DNA from: Rhodospirillaceae bacterium
Lineage (GTDB): Bacteria > Pseudomonadota > Alphaproteobacteria > UBA8366 > Aestuariispiraceae
Length of the DNA: 64,000 bases
Reading direction: 5' to 3'
Assembly: GCA_002709955.1 (NCBI GenBank)
Contig: PAQY01000013.1
Coordinates: 62,001 to 126,000, forward strand
The notes beneath the pieces were generated by a model. That model was not told the origin of the DNA and did no database searches. It was given only the letters and a program-made list of their open reading frames with translations. Below, piece after piece: positions 49,100 through 59,489 of this stretch. The position numbers were made by a program, and so were the translations under genes. How positions within the stretch are numbered: position 1 is the stretch's first letter; each line of letters begins with the position of its first letter.

Positions 49100-49220
49100 G
49101 GTGCTATGACTTCCACCTGACAGAAGAGTGCAGCCGTTTTTGTTCACGACATCCGGTTCTTGCGAAGGTCCATTGGGATGTGGAAAACTGGTGGCTGGTT
49201 CCAAAGAAAAGAGGTTTCCG

Positions 49221-49847
49221 ATGATCCCGGCAGATACGGCCTTTGTGGCGATTGACGTGCAGAATGACTTTTGTCCGGGTGGCGCGCTGGCCGTGGCACA
49301 GGGGGATCAGGTCGTGCCATTGATCAACCGCATGATGCCGCAGTTTCCAGTTAAGGTTCTGACACAGGACTGGCATCCGGCGGATCATTTTTCTTTCGCA
49401 GCCAACAGTCCAGGGGCGGAGGCTTTCAGTGTGATCGATGCGCCCTATGGGCCGCAGGTAATGTGGCCGATCCATTGCGTTCAGGGCAGTGCAGGCGCTA
49501 AATTTCATCCTCAGTTACAGACCGATTGCGTAGATCTGATCATCCGCAAAGGCTATCGCAGTCATATCGATTCCTATTCCGCCTTTTTTGAGAATGACCA
49601 TACAACGCCCACTGGGCTGGAGGGATACTTGCGGGAGCGAGGTGTAAAATCCCTTGTCATGGCGGGGCTGGCGACAGATTTCTGTGTTCGGTTTTCTGCC
49701 GTCGATGCGGCGAAGCTGGGATTTGATGTGACGGTCTTGGAAGATGGCTGTCGCGCGATTGATATGGATGGGTCCTTGGCGGCAGCCATGGCGGAAATGG
49801 CAGACCATGGCGTGGCTGTAATTTCCAGTGCGGATTATCGGGTGTAA
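49221..49847 (+). CDS. pncA: Nicotinamidase
   Basis: FVAIDVQNDFCPGGALAV, DWHPADHFSFAAN, GLATDFCVRFSAVDA. Confidence 0.93.
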   Translation: MIPADTAFVAIDVQNDFCPGGALAVAQGDQVVPLINRMMPQFPVKVLTQDWHPADHFSFAANSPGAEAFSVIDAPYGPQVMWPIHCVQGSAGAKFHPQLQTDCVDLIIRKGYRSHIDSYSAFFENDHTTPTGLEGYLRERGVKSLVMAGLATDFCVRFSAVDAAKLGFDVTVLEDGCRAIDMDGSLAAAMAEMADHGVAVISSADYRV

Positions 49848-49877
49848 TTTCCCTTTTCTCTTGTGTGAAATACTGCT

Positions 49878-49918
49878 AAAGCCCCTTTCACCCCGGACGT
49901 ATGACTCCTGACCGGGGG
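49878..49918. repeat. Degenerate copy of the CACCCCGGACGT repeat
   Basis: AAAGCCCCTTTCACCCCGGACGTATGACTCCTGACCGGGG shares its first part with the copy at 45359. Confidence 0.6.
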
Positions 49919-49946
49919 ATTGGTCTTGCGACAAAAGGATGATGTG

Positions 49947-50381
49947 ATGGGCGCTGGATATGCCGGGGACATAACGCCAAAAGAGGCGTGGAACCTGTTG
50001 AGCGAAGAGCCTGATGCGGTTTTGGTGGATGTCCGCACAGCGGCGGAATGGCAGTTTGTGGGTGTCCCTGTCCTGAACAGTTTGTCCAAGCAGCCGGTTC
50101 TGGTCGAATGGATCCGGTTTCCCGGCGGTGCGCCAAATCCGGAATTTGTTGCACAAGTGAAAGAGGCCGTGTCTGAAGCGACAGGCAAGGTGGATCCGGC
50201 AATTGTGTTTCTGTGTCGATCCGGTCAGCGCAGCCAAGGCGCTGCCGCAGCCCTGACTCAGGAAGGGTTCAGCCGTTGTTACAATATCCTCGAAGGGTTT
50301 GAAGGGGATAAGAATGCGGATGGTCAGCGGGGCCATTCCGGGGGATGGAAAGTGGCGGGCCTGCCCTGGGCCCAGGGTTGA
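49947..50381 (+). CDS. Rhodanese-like domain protein
   Basis: AVLVDVRTAAEWQFVGVPVL and IVFLCRSGQRSQGAA. Confidence 0.88.
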   Translation: MGAGYAGDITPKEAWNLLSEEPDAVLVDVRTAAEWQFVGVPVLNSLSKQPVLVEWIRFPGGAPNPEFVAQVKEAVSEATGKVDPAIVFLCRSGQRSQGAAAALTQEGFSRCYNILEGFEGDKNADGQRGHSGGWKVAGLPWAQG

Positions 50382-50403
50382 TTTATTTACTTTGAAAGAG
50401 ATC

Positions 50404-51606
50404 ATGATGGATAGCGGAAAACCTGAAATCGGTGCGGGACGGCGGTATCGCCAACAGACGGAATTGGTGCGGGGCGGCCTGGAGCGCACTGATTTTCGGG
50501 AGACCAGTGAAGGTCTGTTTCTGACCTCTGGCTATATCTATGATAATGCGGAACAGGCAGAAGCCTCGTTTAAGGGCGAAACCACCAATTTCATGTATTC
50601 CCGCTATGCCAATCCCACCGTTGGCATGTTTGAAGAGCGCCTGGCGCTGCTGGAAGGCGCAGAAGGATGCCGCGCGACGTCCAGTGGGATGGCCGCTGTC
50701 TTTCATGCGCTGGCCTGTTTTCTGGGCCAGGGTAAGCGGCTGGTCGCGTCCCGCGCGTTGTTCAGTTCCTGCTATAACATTTGTAATGACATTCTGCCGC
50801 GCTTTGGCGTGCAGACTACCTTTGTAGATGGCCATGACCTGAACCAGTGGGAAGACGCCCTGAAACAGCCTGCCGATGCGGTGTTTCTGGAAAGCCCGTC
50901 CAACCCGATGCTGGACCTGGTGGATATTGAAGCCGTGTGCAAACTTGCCAAAAAGGCTGGCGCGCGCGTGGTGGTTGATAATGTCTTTGCGACCCCGATG
51001 CTCCAGCGGCCGCTGGCGCTGGGGGCGGATATCGTCACCTATTCCGCAACCAAACATATTGATGGTCAGGGCCGAACCATGGGGGGTGCCGTATTGGGCA
51101 CCAATGCCTTCCTGAAGGATGTGTTTGAACCCCTGTATCGCCATACCGGTCCGTCGATGAGCCCGTTTAACGCCTGGGTCATGCTGAAAGGGCTGGAGAC
51201 ACTGCCGCTGCGGGTCGAACGCATGTGCCAGAATGCCGACAAGGTCGCCCGGTTCCTGGAAGCCCACCCCGCCGTGACATTGGTTCGGTATCCTGGTTTG
51301 GAAAGCCATCCCCAGCATGACCTGGCCAAGCGCCAGATGACGGGTTTTGGCACACTGGTCACCTTTGCACTGCCCGGCGGGAAGGCTCAGGCGTTCAAAT
51401 TCCTGAACGGTATGCGGCTGTTTGATATATCCAATAATCTGGGGGATGCAAAAAGCCTGGCAACCCATCCGGCAACGACGACCCACCAGAAACTGAAGCC
51501 CGAGGAACGACAGGCGCTTGGCATCGATGATGGCACAATCCGCCTGTCGATTGGTCTGGAAGATGTCGATGATTTGATCGAGGACTTACAGGCTGCCCTG
51601 CAATAG
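50404..51606 (+). CDS. metZ: O-succinylhomoserine sulfhydrylase
   Basis: TSGYIYDNAEQAEASFKGETTNFMYSRYANPTVGMFEERLALLEGAEGCRATSSGMAA; YSATKHIDGQGR PLP lysine. Confidence 0.92.
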   Translation: MMDSGKPEIGAGRRYRQQTELVRGGLERTDFRETSEGLFLTSGYIYDNAEQAEASFKGETTNFMYSRYANPTVGMFEERLALLEGAEGCRATSSGMAAVFHALACFLGQGKRLVASRALFSSCYNICNDILPRFGVQTTFVDGHDLNQWEDALKQPADAVFLESPSNPMLDLVDIEAVCKLAKKAGARVVVDNVFATPMLQRPLALGADIVTYSATKHIDGQGRTMGGAVLGTNAFLKDVFEPLYRHTGPSMSPFNAWVMLKGLETLPLRVERMCQNADKVARFLEAHPAVTLVRYPGLESHPQHDLAKRQMTGFGTLVTFALPGGKAQAFKFLNGMRLFDISNNLGDAKSLATHPATTTHQKLKPEERQALGIDDGTIRLSIGLEDVDDLIEDLQAALQ

Positions 51607-51726
51607 GAATATTCCTGACGGGAAAAACTCTTGATCCACTACCTATCTTGGTGACTCTGTATTTGCCCCACTTCAAAAGCTGGGATACGGATAAAGTACC
51701 GCGCGCGATTTGAAGTTGGATTTTTC

Positions 51727-52965
51727 ATGTCTCAGGTTTCTGCTGACCATTCCGATGCAACGGACACTCCCTATTCCTGGTTTCGGCTGGGGATATGTCT
51801 GATCTTAAGCACGATTGGTGGGGTTGGACTGTGGTCTTCCGTGGTCGTTCTGCCGTCTATTGAGCTGGAATTTGGTTTGGATCGGGGCGCGGCGTCGTTT
51901 CCTTATACCGCGACGATGATTGGCTTTGCCCTGGGGGGCGTGCTGATGGGCCGGTTGGTGGACCGGTTTGGGATCGCCATGCCGATTATTATGGCGGCCA
52001 CGATGATCGGCGCAGGCTATGTCCTGTCGTCCTTTGCCACGAATTTCTGGACCTTCCTGATCTGTCAGGCCGTGCTGATTGGGATGTTGGGCAGTTCTGC
52101 GACCTTCGGGCCGATGGTGGCCGATGTTTCCCATTGGTTTTTAAAGCGCCGGGGCCTTGCGATTGCGATTGTCGCCAGTGGCAATTATCTGGCCGGGGCG
52201 ATCTGGCCGCCGATCCTGCAGGAAGCAATTGTAACGATTGGTTGGCGGGGAGCCTTTTTCTGGGTCGGGGTGTTTTGTTTCTGCACCATGATCCCCCTGG
52301 CCCTGTTGCTGCGCCGTCGGCCTGATATTGACCAGGGCGCTGTCCCCATTTCTGCAAAGGCGGCAACCGCATCGGCACCCGTATCGCCCAATGTCGTCCT
52401 GATGCTGTTGATCGTTGCCGGTGTTGGATGCTGTGTGGCGATGTCTATGCCCCAGGTTCATATCGTCGCCTATTGCGGGGATCTGGGCTATGGCCCGGCG
52501 GTCGGGGCGGAGATGTTGTCCCTGATGCTGGGGCTGGGCGTTATCAGTCGGCTGGCATCAGGGGTGATTGCCGATAAGATTGGGGGTGTTGGCACCTTGA
52601 TCCTGGGCTCGACCCTGCAATGCCTGGCCCTACTCTTTTATCTTCCCTTTGATGGTTTGGTCTCCCTTTATCTGGTCTCTGCCTTGTTTGGTCTGTCACA
52701 GGGGGGGATCGTGCCCAGCTATGCCTTGATCGTGCGGGAATATTTCCCAGCCCGTCAGGCGGGGTCGCGGGTCGGCATCGTTCTGATGGCAACGGTTCTG
52801 GGCATGGCATTGGGCGGCTGGATGTCAGGCGAAATCTATGATCTGACCGGCAGCTATCAGGCGGCCTTCCTGAATGGCATCGCGTTCAATCTGCTGAACA
52901 TGTCGATTGCCTTCTGGCTGTTATATATCCGTCGCCCTAAAGGCCCAAAAGCGGCTGTGGCATAA
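51727..52965 (+). CDS. MFS transporter
   Basis: GFALGGVLMGRLVDRFG MFS motif and 12-helix length. Confidence 0.9.
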   Translation: MSQVSADHSDATDTPYSWFRLGICLILSTIGGVGLWSSVVVLPSIELEFGLDRGAASFPYTATMIGFALGGVLMGRLVDRFGIAMPIIMAATMIGAGYVLSSFATNFWTFLICQAVLIGMLGSSATFGPMVADVSHWFLKRRGLAIAIVASGNYLAGAIWPPILQEAIVTIGWRGAFFWVGVFCFCTMIPLALLLRRRPDIDQGAVPISAKAATASAPVSPNVVLMLLIVAGVGCCVAMSMPQVHIVAYCGDLGYGPAVGAEMLSLMLGLGVISRLASGVIADKIGGVGTLILGSTLQCLALLFYLPFDGLVSLYLVSALFGLSQGGIVPSYALIVREYFPARQAGSRVGIVLMATVLGMALGGWMSGEIYDLTGSYQAAFLNGIAFNLLNMSIAFWLLYIRRPKGPKAAVA

Positions 52966-53790
52966 TCACTGACCGGTTACGACCTGACGGACAGCGTCCT
53001 TGAATTCGGCACTGTCTGCCATTTCTGTCGTCAGGTTATGGTTTGCCCCGGCTATCTCTGCAAAGGTGGCATCAATGCCCCTGGCCGATGCGTCGGCTGC
53101 ATAGTCGCGCGACAGCCGTGACCAGGTATTGGTGTCCCGCGATCCCGTCACCAGCCGGATCATGGTTCCAGCCGGGATGCGGTCGATATAATCAAGCGGG
53201 TTTTCCGCGCGCGACAAGGGCTTGCGGCTGTTGATCTGTCGCCAGGTTGGCACATCGCAGGGGCAGCTTAACAACATCGCACGCTGAACCAGTCCTGGAT
53301 GGCGTCCCAAAATCACACCGGTCATCACGGCCCCGCCACTATGGCCGATCATCACAACGGAATCGGCCCCATGATGGGCCTTCAGGCGCGTGGTCGCGTC
53401 GGCGATGGCGTCCATTTCGTCAGGTGTATAGATTTCTGACCGGTTTTCGGATCGGCTGGCCCGACCGGTGGAGGATCGACCCCCGCCGCTATATCCGATG
53501 CGCATCATTGCAACACCGACTGCCCCCATTTCGGCGGCTGTTTCGGCGACGGGGAAGATATAGTCAGCGGGGCCGCCGCTGCTGAGATCGCCATGCAGAA
53601 CAATAACCAGCGTCTTGGTTTGGGCAGGCGTGCCGGGCAGATAGGTCTGGATCGCCAAACACTCCTCCCCACCCTGAACATAGGTTTGGTTATCTGCGGG
53701 TCGGCAATCATCATCCGATGCCTGTGCCGGCGCAACAATTGACAGGGTAGGTAGGACCAGAAGGCCGAAAACGAAAATCCAGAAACGCAT
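52966..53790 (-). CDS. Secreted alpha/beta hydrolase
   Basis: Signal peptide; VIVLHGDLSSGGPADYI; GHSGGAVMTGVIL nucleophile elbow; GANHNL. Confidence 0.85.
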   Translation of the reverse strand: MRFWIFVFGLLVLPTLSIVAPAQASDDDCRPADNQTYVQGGEECLAIQTYLPGTPAQTKTLVIVLHGDLSSGGPADYIFPVAETAAEMGAVGVAMMRIGYSGGGRSSTGRASRSENRSEIYTPDEMDAIADATTRLKAHHGADSVVMIGHSGGAVMTGVILGRHPGLVQRAMLLSCPCDVPTWRQINSRKPLSRAENPLDYIDRIPAGTMIRLVTGSRDTNTWSRLSRDYAADASARGIDATFAEIAGANHNLTTEMADSAEFKDAVRQVVTGQ

Positions 53791-53880
53791 GGGTCGATCT
53801 CCCTATAAACTATCGCACTGTATGCGGATTTTCCTATGAGTATGGTAGGGGAATAGGGGAGATAGGCAATAATCAAAATG

Positions 53881-54320
<440 letters not shown>

Positions 54321-54386
54321 AGGGGAGGAGATACGCCCTATTGTGGATGCTTTCAACGCTGGTGACATCCGCATAGACTAAAAGCC

Positions 54387-55490
54387 ATGAACAGGGATGA
54401 TCGAATATCGGGTAAGGGATCAGGAATGGCCGCAGGCGGAACCGCGCCTGCGGCCTTAAATGTCGGCATTGTGCCCTTACCGAACTTCACCCTGAATGCG
54501 TTTGCGTCCTTTATTGATGCCTTGCGGTTGGCCGCGGATGAACGGGACCGGTCGCGCCCGATCCGATGCCGCTGGGAGGTGATGTCCCATGATGGGCGCA
54601 TGATCCCGGCAAGCTGTGGTGTCAGTATTACTGCAAGCAGCACATTTCTGTCCCCGGAACGCTTTGACTATGTGGTCGTGATTGGCGGATTGCTGGGGCA
54701 TGACGAGGATAAAGAAGATCCCGTCCTGGACTATTTGCGCCAGGCCGCCAGTGGAGGTGTTGCCTTGGTAGGAATTTGTACCGGTGTTTTTGCCATGGCG
54801 CGGGCGGGATTACTGGATGGGCGCAAGGCCTGTGTCAGTTGGTTGCACTATCAGGATATGATTGATCGGTTCGACAGTGTGGAACCCGATGCCAGCCGCC
54901 TGTTCGTCGCAGATGGTAAGCGGATTACCTGTGCAGGGGGTGTCGGGGCGGCACGTTTGGCAGCCTGGATGATTGAACGGCATCTGGGGCGGGATCTGGC
55001 GCAGAAGGCCCTGAGCATCATGATGGTCGAAAACAGCCGTGCGACGGCGACGCCGCAACCCCAGCCCCCGGTGGCCCAGTCGGTGCGCGACCCCCGTGTG
55101 GCCCGCGCGATCCTGCTGTTGGAAGAAAAACTGTCCGATCCGCCGCGCATTGATCAATTGGCGCGCACCATCGGTATCTCCAGGCGACAGTTGGAACGCG
55201 GTTTCCGGGATGAATTGGGTATGAGCTTTGGGGAGTTTTCCAGAGCATTGCGATTGGATCATGGCCTGTGGTTGGTCCTGACAACGGATAGATCCATTCT
55301 GGATATCACGCTGGAATGCGGGTTTAACGGTCAGTCCCATTTTGCGACCTTGTTTCGCAAGGCCTATGGCCTGACCCCGACGGAGGCGCGCGGCTTACCC
55401 TTGCTGGACCGGGATGCGCTGATGCAGTCAAAACTTCGGTTTCGCCCCAGAGCCGCAAACGATTCACGAAAGACCCACTGGACGCAGTAA
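54387..55490 (+). CDS. GlxA family AraC-type regulator (DJ-1/PfpI plus HTH)
   Basis: VALVGICTGVFAMARAGLLDGRKACVSW, TCAGGVGAARL, IGISRRQLERGFRDELGMSFGEFSRALRLDHG. Confidence 0.9.
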   Translation: MNRDDRISGKGSGMAAGGTAPAALNVGIVPLPNFTLNAFASFIDALRLAADERDRSRPIRCRWEVMSHDGRMIPASCGVSITASSTFLSPERFDYVVVIGGLLGHDEDKEDPVLDYLRQAASGGVALVGICTGVFAMARAGLLDGRKACVSWLHYQDMIDRFDSVEPDASRLFVADGKRITCAGGVGAARLAAWMIERHLGRDLAQKALSIMMVENSRATATPQPQPPVAQSVRDPRVARAILLLEEKLSDPPRIDQLARTIGISRRQLERGFRDELGMSFGEFSRALRLDHGLWLVLTTDRSILDITLECGFNGQSHFATLFRKAYGLTPTEARGLPLLDRDALMQSKLRFRPRAANDSRKTHWTQ

Positions 55491-55514
55491 ACCCACTGGA
55501 TGCAATAAACTGGC

Positions 55515-58133
55515 CTAAAACTGATCCAGCAGCCGGTCGATATAGTCCAGCTCTTCTGGCGGACGGGCGCGTTCTCCGGCACGTCGGCGTAATTCGTCCC
55601 GAATTTCCCGGGCTTTTTCCAGCCCGCCCTTGTCTGGCACTTTCACCTGGCCCTGCATGCTGCCGCGGAAGGTATCACTGGCTTCGCGCCCAAATGGATC
55701 CATTGTCTGTTCGCCAGATTGACCGGGCACTTGCTGACCCATTCCCATTTGTTGCTCAAACCGTTCAATAAAGGCGTTTCGCGCCGCATCGGCGGCTTCC
55801 TGCATTGCATCCAGCGCCTTACCTTGGGAGTCCACGGCTTCACCGGGCTTGCCGTCGCCTAATTGCTGTGTCGCATCGCCCATGCCTTCATCCGCGCGGC
55901 CAAAGGGTTCAGGAATTTCCCCCATCATTTCACCAAATTTGCGCATCACTTCACCCAGTTGACGGCGCAGGGCATCTTGCAGAACGGCATCTGCACTATC
56001 CTGCGCGCGCTGTTGGTCGCCGGATTCTCCCCGCTGACCCTGTTCAGCCTGGCCCTGGCTTTGCTGATTGCGCTGGGCCTGGTTTTGCTGTCCGGCCTGA
56101 CCCTGTTCCGGGTTGCTTTCGCCCCGGCGTTCCAGGTCGCGGCGATGGGTTCGGTCCATCAATTCGCGCTGGCTTTCCATGATGTCCTTCATGGAATTCA
56201 GCATTTCCATGGCTTGCTGATTCTGGGGGGACATTTGCTGTTGCATGCCCGCCTGCATGTTTTCCATCATATTGCGCAGTTGTTCCAGCATCTGCTGGGC
56301 GCTTTCGGTCATGCCATTCTGCATCATGTCGCGCAATTGCTGCATCATGTCTTCAAGATCGCGCTGGGAAACAACATTTTCGCCGGGGGCGATTTCCGGG
56401 GGTTGTTCGCCTTCTGCCATATTCTGGCGCATCTGATCGGCCATGGCCTGCATGTAATCCTGCATGGCCTGCTGCAACTCATCCATCAATTGATCCAGCT
56501 CGGCAGCATCCGCCCCGTTTTCAAGGGCATCCATCAGGGCCTGTTGTGCCTCGCGCAAGCGCTGCAGGGCCAGCGATACGCCGCCATCTTCCAGATACAG
56601 TGCCGTTTTCCATAAAAGATCGATCACAGACGCAATGGCCTGCGGCTCAGGGGCGGCACCGGTGCGACGATGGGGCGTCAGGGCACGTACCGCCTGGCGC
56701 AGCGCCATGAAGACCGTAACCTTGTCATCAAAAGTCGAATGTTCCCATGATACCGCATCCAGCGCGTCTGAAACGCCCCGATAATTCTGTAAAGGGTTCC
56801 AGGCCAGTTCACGCCGCAAGTCGATTATGATCTTTGCCACCGGGTGGTTGAACTCCCGCGCGGGCAGGATCAATGTCACAGGTTCTGATCGACCTTCCTG
56901 GCCCAGGGCGTCTGTTGCCACCAGGGTCAGGCGCACCTCTCCCCCGGCCCAGGGATGGGCGGTGTAATCCCGATAAGCACGGCGTTTGGTGCCGTATTTG
57001 TCAGGATCCGGGACGGGCAGTTGGGTGATGATTTTCATGTCCTCATCGCCTTGAGCGCTGCTTTGGGCAGAGCCTGCAAGCCTGTCCGCGCGCTCTATTT
57101 CTGCCCTTAAGGACAGAACGCCGAAGTCATCGCTGACCGTATGGGTGATGGTCAGGGCGCGCTGAACACTGGCAATCGGGGGTTCTGGCAGGGTGACAAT
57201 GGGGGGCGCATCCGGCACGGCGCGAATTTCCCAGGATGCAACGGTTTCCCCTTCAGACTGAATGGAAAACGTGCCGGACTTTAGAATTTCATGCTCCAGC
57301 GCCACCGCATTCTGGGCAAATGGCGCCATTGGCATTGGGCCCTGGGGCGTTATCAGGGTCGCCCCATCCGGCACGCCGCTGACCTGAACCACCAGCCGCG
57401 ACCCGACCGGGGTGCTGTGTTCATCGCCCTGCATTGTTGTTGGGATCGTATCGGTCGTGTCAGGCGATTGTTGCTTGCTGCTGGACATAAAAAGCGGGGG
57501 CAGACCGGTATAGTCCGGCGGTGTCAGCCAAGCATCGATGCCAACCGTAAGGGTCGGACCGCTGGTGCCAATATTGGGGACCAGTGCCGTCCGCAGGCGC
57601 TGCAGACTGTCGCCTCCCGCAGCGATCAGCGCGATGATCAGGAAGAATGGCGCAATCAGCCGCAGGGCGCGGGGATCGCGCCGTGCCAATTGGGGATCCG
57701 GGGTGCCAGCGGATAAAGGCCCCAGGCGTTGCCGCAGGCGCGCCTGATGGGCCTGCCACAGGGCCAGTTGGACCGGGTTATCGCTGCTGGGACGATCTGC
57801 CAGACTTTCCAGTGGGCGGTGATCTAGTTTGTTGACCCGTTCGACCCGGCGACGGGCGGCTTCATAGCGGGGCAGGTGAAACCGTCGATATCCCTGAACC
57901 ATGAAGCCACTGAAAACCGCGGCTGACACCGCCAGGATGGTCGCATGCAACCAGGCAGGCAGGTCTGGCAGAAATCCGGTGATCGCGATGGCAAGAAACA
58001 GGATCAGAAAGCTGACAGGCTTCCAGAAGGCGACTTCCAGCGCCTCCCAGATCAAAACCGCACGGGAGAGACCGATGGGCAATTCCATACCCGTCGCGTC
58101 TTTCTGGCCCCCCCGAGCCGAGTGATCTGTCAT
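55515..58133 (-). CDS. TIGR02302 / DUF4175 family membrane protein
   Basis: 872 aa; N-terminal helices, Met/Gln-rich coiled coil (MQQLRDMMQNGMTESAQQMLEQLRNMMENMQAGMQQQM) and C-terminal DPFGRE...VKVPDKGGLEKAREIRDELRRRAGERARP..ELDYIDRLLDQF. Confidence 0.9.
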   Translation of the reverse strand: MTDHSARGGQKDATGMELPIGLSRAVLIWEALEVAFWKPVSFLILFLAIAITGFLPDLPAWLHATILAVSAAVFSGFMVQGYRRFHLPRYEAARRRVERVNKLDHRPLESLADRPSSDNPVQLALWQAHQARLRQRLGPLSAGTPDPQLARRDPRALRLIAPFFLIIALIAAGGDSLQRLRTALVPNIGTSGPTLTVGIDAWLTPPDYTGLPPLFMSSSKQQSPDTTDTIPTTMQGDEHSTPVGSRLVVQVSGVPDGATLITPQGPMPMAPFAQNAVALEHEILKSGTFSIQSEGETVASWEIRAVPDAPPIVTLPEPPIASVQRALTITHTVSDDFGVLSLRAEIERADRLAGSAQSSAQGDEDMKIITQLPVPDPDKYGTKRRAYRDYTAHPWAGGEVRLTLVATDALGQEGRSEPVTLILPAREFNHPVAKIIIDLRRELAWNPLQNYRGVSDALDAVSWEHSTFDDKVTVFMALRQAVRALTPHRRTGAAPEPQAIASVIDLLWKTALYLEDGGVSLALQRLREAQQALMDALENGADAAELDQLMDELQQAMQDYMQAMADQMRQNMAEGEQPPEIAPGENVVSQRDLEDMMQQLRDMMQNGMTESAQQMLEQLRNMMENMQAGMQQQMSPQNQQAMEMLNSMKDIMESQRELMDRTHRRDLERRGESNPEQGQAGQQNQAQRNQQSQGQAEQGQRGESGDQQRAQDSADAVLQDALRRQLGEVMRKFGEMMGEIPEPFGRADEGMGDATQQLGDGKPGEAVDSQGKALDAMQEAADAARNAFIERFEQQMGMGQQVPGQSGEQTMDPFGREASDTFRGSMQGQVKVPDKGGLEKAREIRDELRRRAGERARPPEELDYIDRLLDQF

Positions 58134-58150
58134 CCTGTTGCTCCAATCCT

Positions 58151-59443
58151 TTAGGCAGCGTGATCCTTTGAGTCAGTCTGTAACCAATCTGGAATTCTGT
58201 CCATGCCGATCAACTCTTCATAGGTCTGTCTGGGCCGGATCACAGCATAGTGATCGCCATCGACCAAGACTTCCGGGACCAGTAATCTGGTATTATAGGT
58301 CGATGCCATCACCGCGCCATAGGCACCAGCCGTCCCAAATGCGACCAGATCCCCTTCTTCTATCAGGGGCAGCATGCGGTCCTTGGCAAAAGTATCGCCC
58401 GATTCACAGACCGGCCCGACAACGTCAACCGGCATCAGCGGGGCATCTGCCGCCGGTTCATTGACCGGGCGCACGCCATGGTGACCATTGTACAGGGCGG
58501 GGCGGATCAGGTCATTCATGGCCGCATCTAGGATCAGGAAGCGCTTCGCCTCGCCAGGCTTCACGACCAGGGCTCGCGACAACAATATCCCGGCATTACC
58601 CACGATCATGCGTCCTGGTTCCAGCATCACCTGACAGTTCAAATGCGCGATTTCTTCTGCTGCCATTTTTGCATAGGCATCTGGCAGCGGCGGGTTTTCC
58701 GCATCATAGGGGATGCCAAGGCCGCCCCCCAGATCAACGCGGGTGATCTTGTGGCCCAGACTGCGCAGCCGCTCAACCAATTGGGCAACCCGGCGAAACG
58801 CCTGACGATAGGGATCCAGATCGGTCAACTGGCTGCCGATATGGACAGCAACAGTGACCGGGGCAAGGCCTAGAAGAGAGGCCGCCAGTGCGTAAATTTC
58901 CTCGGCACGGTCAATATCTATGCCGAATTTATTTTCCTTCCGGCCGGTCGAAATCTTCTCATGGGTTTTGGCATCAACGTCGGGATTGACCCGTACCGCG
59001 ATTTCCGCCGTCACATTCATGCTGGCGGCGATCCGGGATAGCAGCCTGATTTCGCTTTCGGATTCCACATTTATTTCATGAATTCCGGTTTCCAGGGCAA
59101 ACCGAAGCTCACTTTCGCTTTTGCCAACACCGGAAAAGACGATGCGATCCGGGGGAATTCCAGCAGCCAGGGCACGGCGTAACTCCCCTTCGGATACGAC
59201 ATCCGCCCCCGCACCCAATTGACCCAATAAGGCGATCACCGCCAGATTGCTGTTCGCCTTGACGGCATAACAGATCTTGGCATCCAGGCCGGCTGCGCGA
59301 AAGGCGTCGGCAAAAACCGTATAGTGGCGGGTCAATGTCGCCCGGGAATAGACATAGACGGGGGTTCCGACCTCTTGCGCGATCTGTGTCAGGGGGACAT
59401 TTTCAGCGCATAAAACCCCATCGTGATACTCAAAATGGTTCAT
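58151..59443 (-). CDS. lysA: Diaminopimelate decarboxylase
   Basis: ICYAVKANSNLAVI, VDLGGGLGIPY, GPVCESGDTFAKDR, GAYGAVMASTYN. Confidence 0.95.
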   Translation of the reverse strand: MNHFEYHDGVLCAENVPLTQIAQEVGTPVYVYSRATLTRHYTVFADAFRAAGLDAKICYAVKANSNLAVIALLGQLGAGADVVSEGELRRALAAGIPPDRIVFSGVGKSESELRFALETGIHEINVESESEIRLLSRIAASMNVTAEIAVRVNPDVDAKTHEKISTGRKENKFGIDIDRAEEIYALAASLLGLAPVTVAVHIGSQLTDLDPYRQAFRRVAQLVERLRSLGHKITRVDLGGGLGIPYDAENPPLPDAYAKMAAEEIAHLNCQVMLEPGRMIVGNAGILLSRALVVKPGEAKRFLILDAAMNDLIRPALYNGHHGVRPVNEPAADAPLMPVDVVGPVCESGDTFAKDRMLPLIEEGDLVAFGTAGAYGAVMASTYNTRLLVPEVLVDGDHYAVIRPRQTYEELIGMDRIPDWLQTDSKDHAA

Positions 59444-59489
59444 TTCACAGGTGCCAATCTAATAGTGATGCGATTACAAAATCACGATG

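Noticed and set aside
55863-56445. Repetitive-looking tract suggestive of a CRISPR-like or tandem repeat array
   Set aside because: It is the codon-level periodicity of the Met/Gln-rich coiled coil in the TIGR02302-like gene, without regular spacers.
55863-56615. 250-aa hydrophobic His/Leu-rich plus-strand ORF
   Set aside because: Complement of the Met/Gln-rich coiled coil of the TIGR02302-like protein; compositional artefact.
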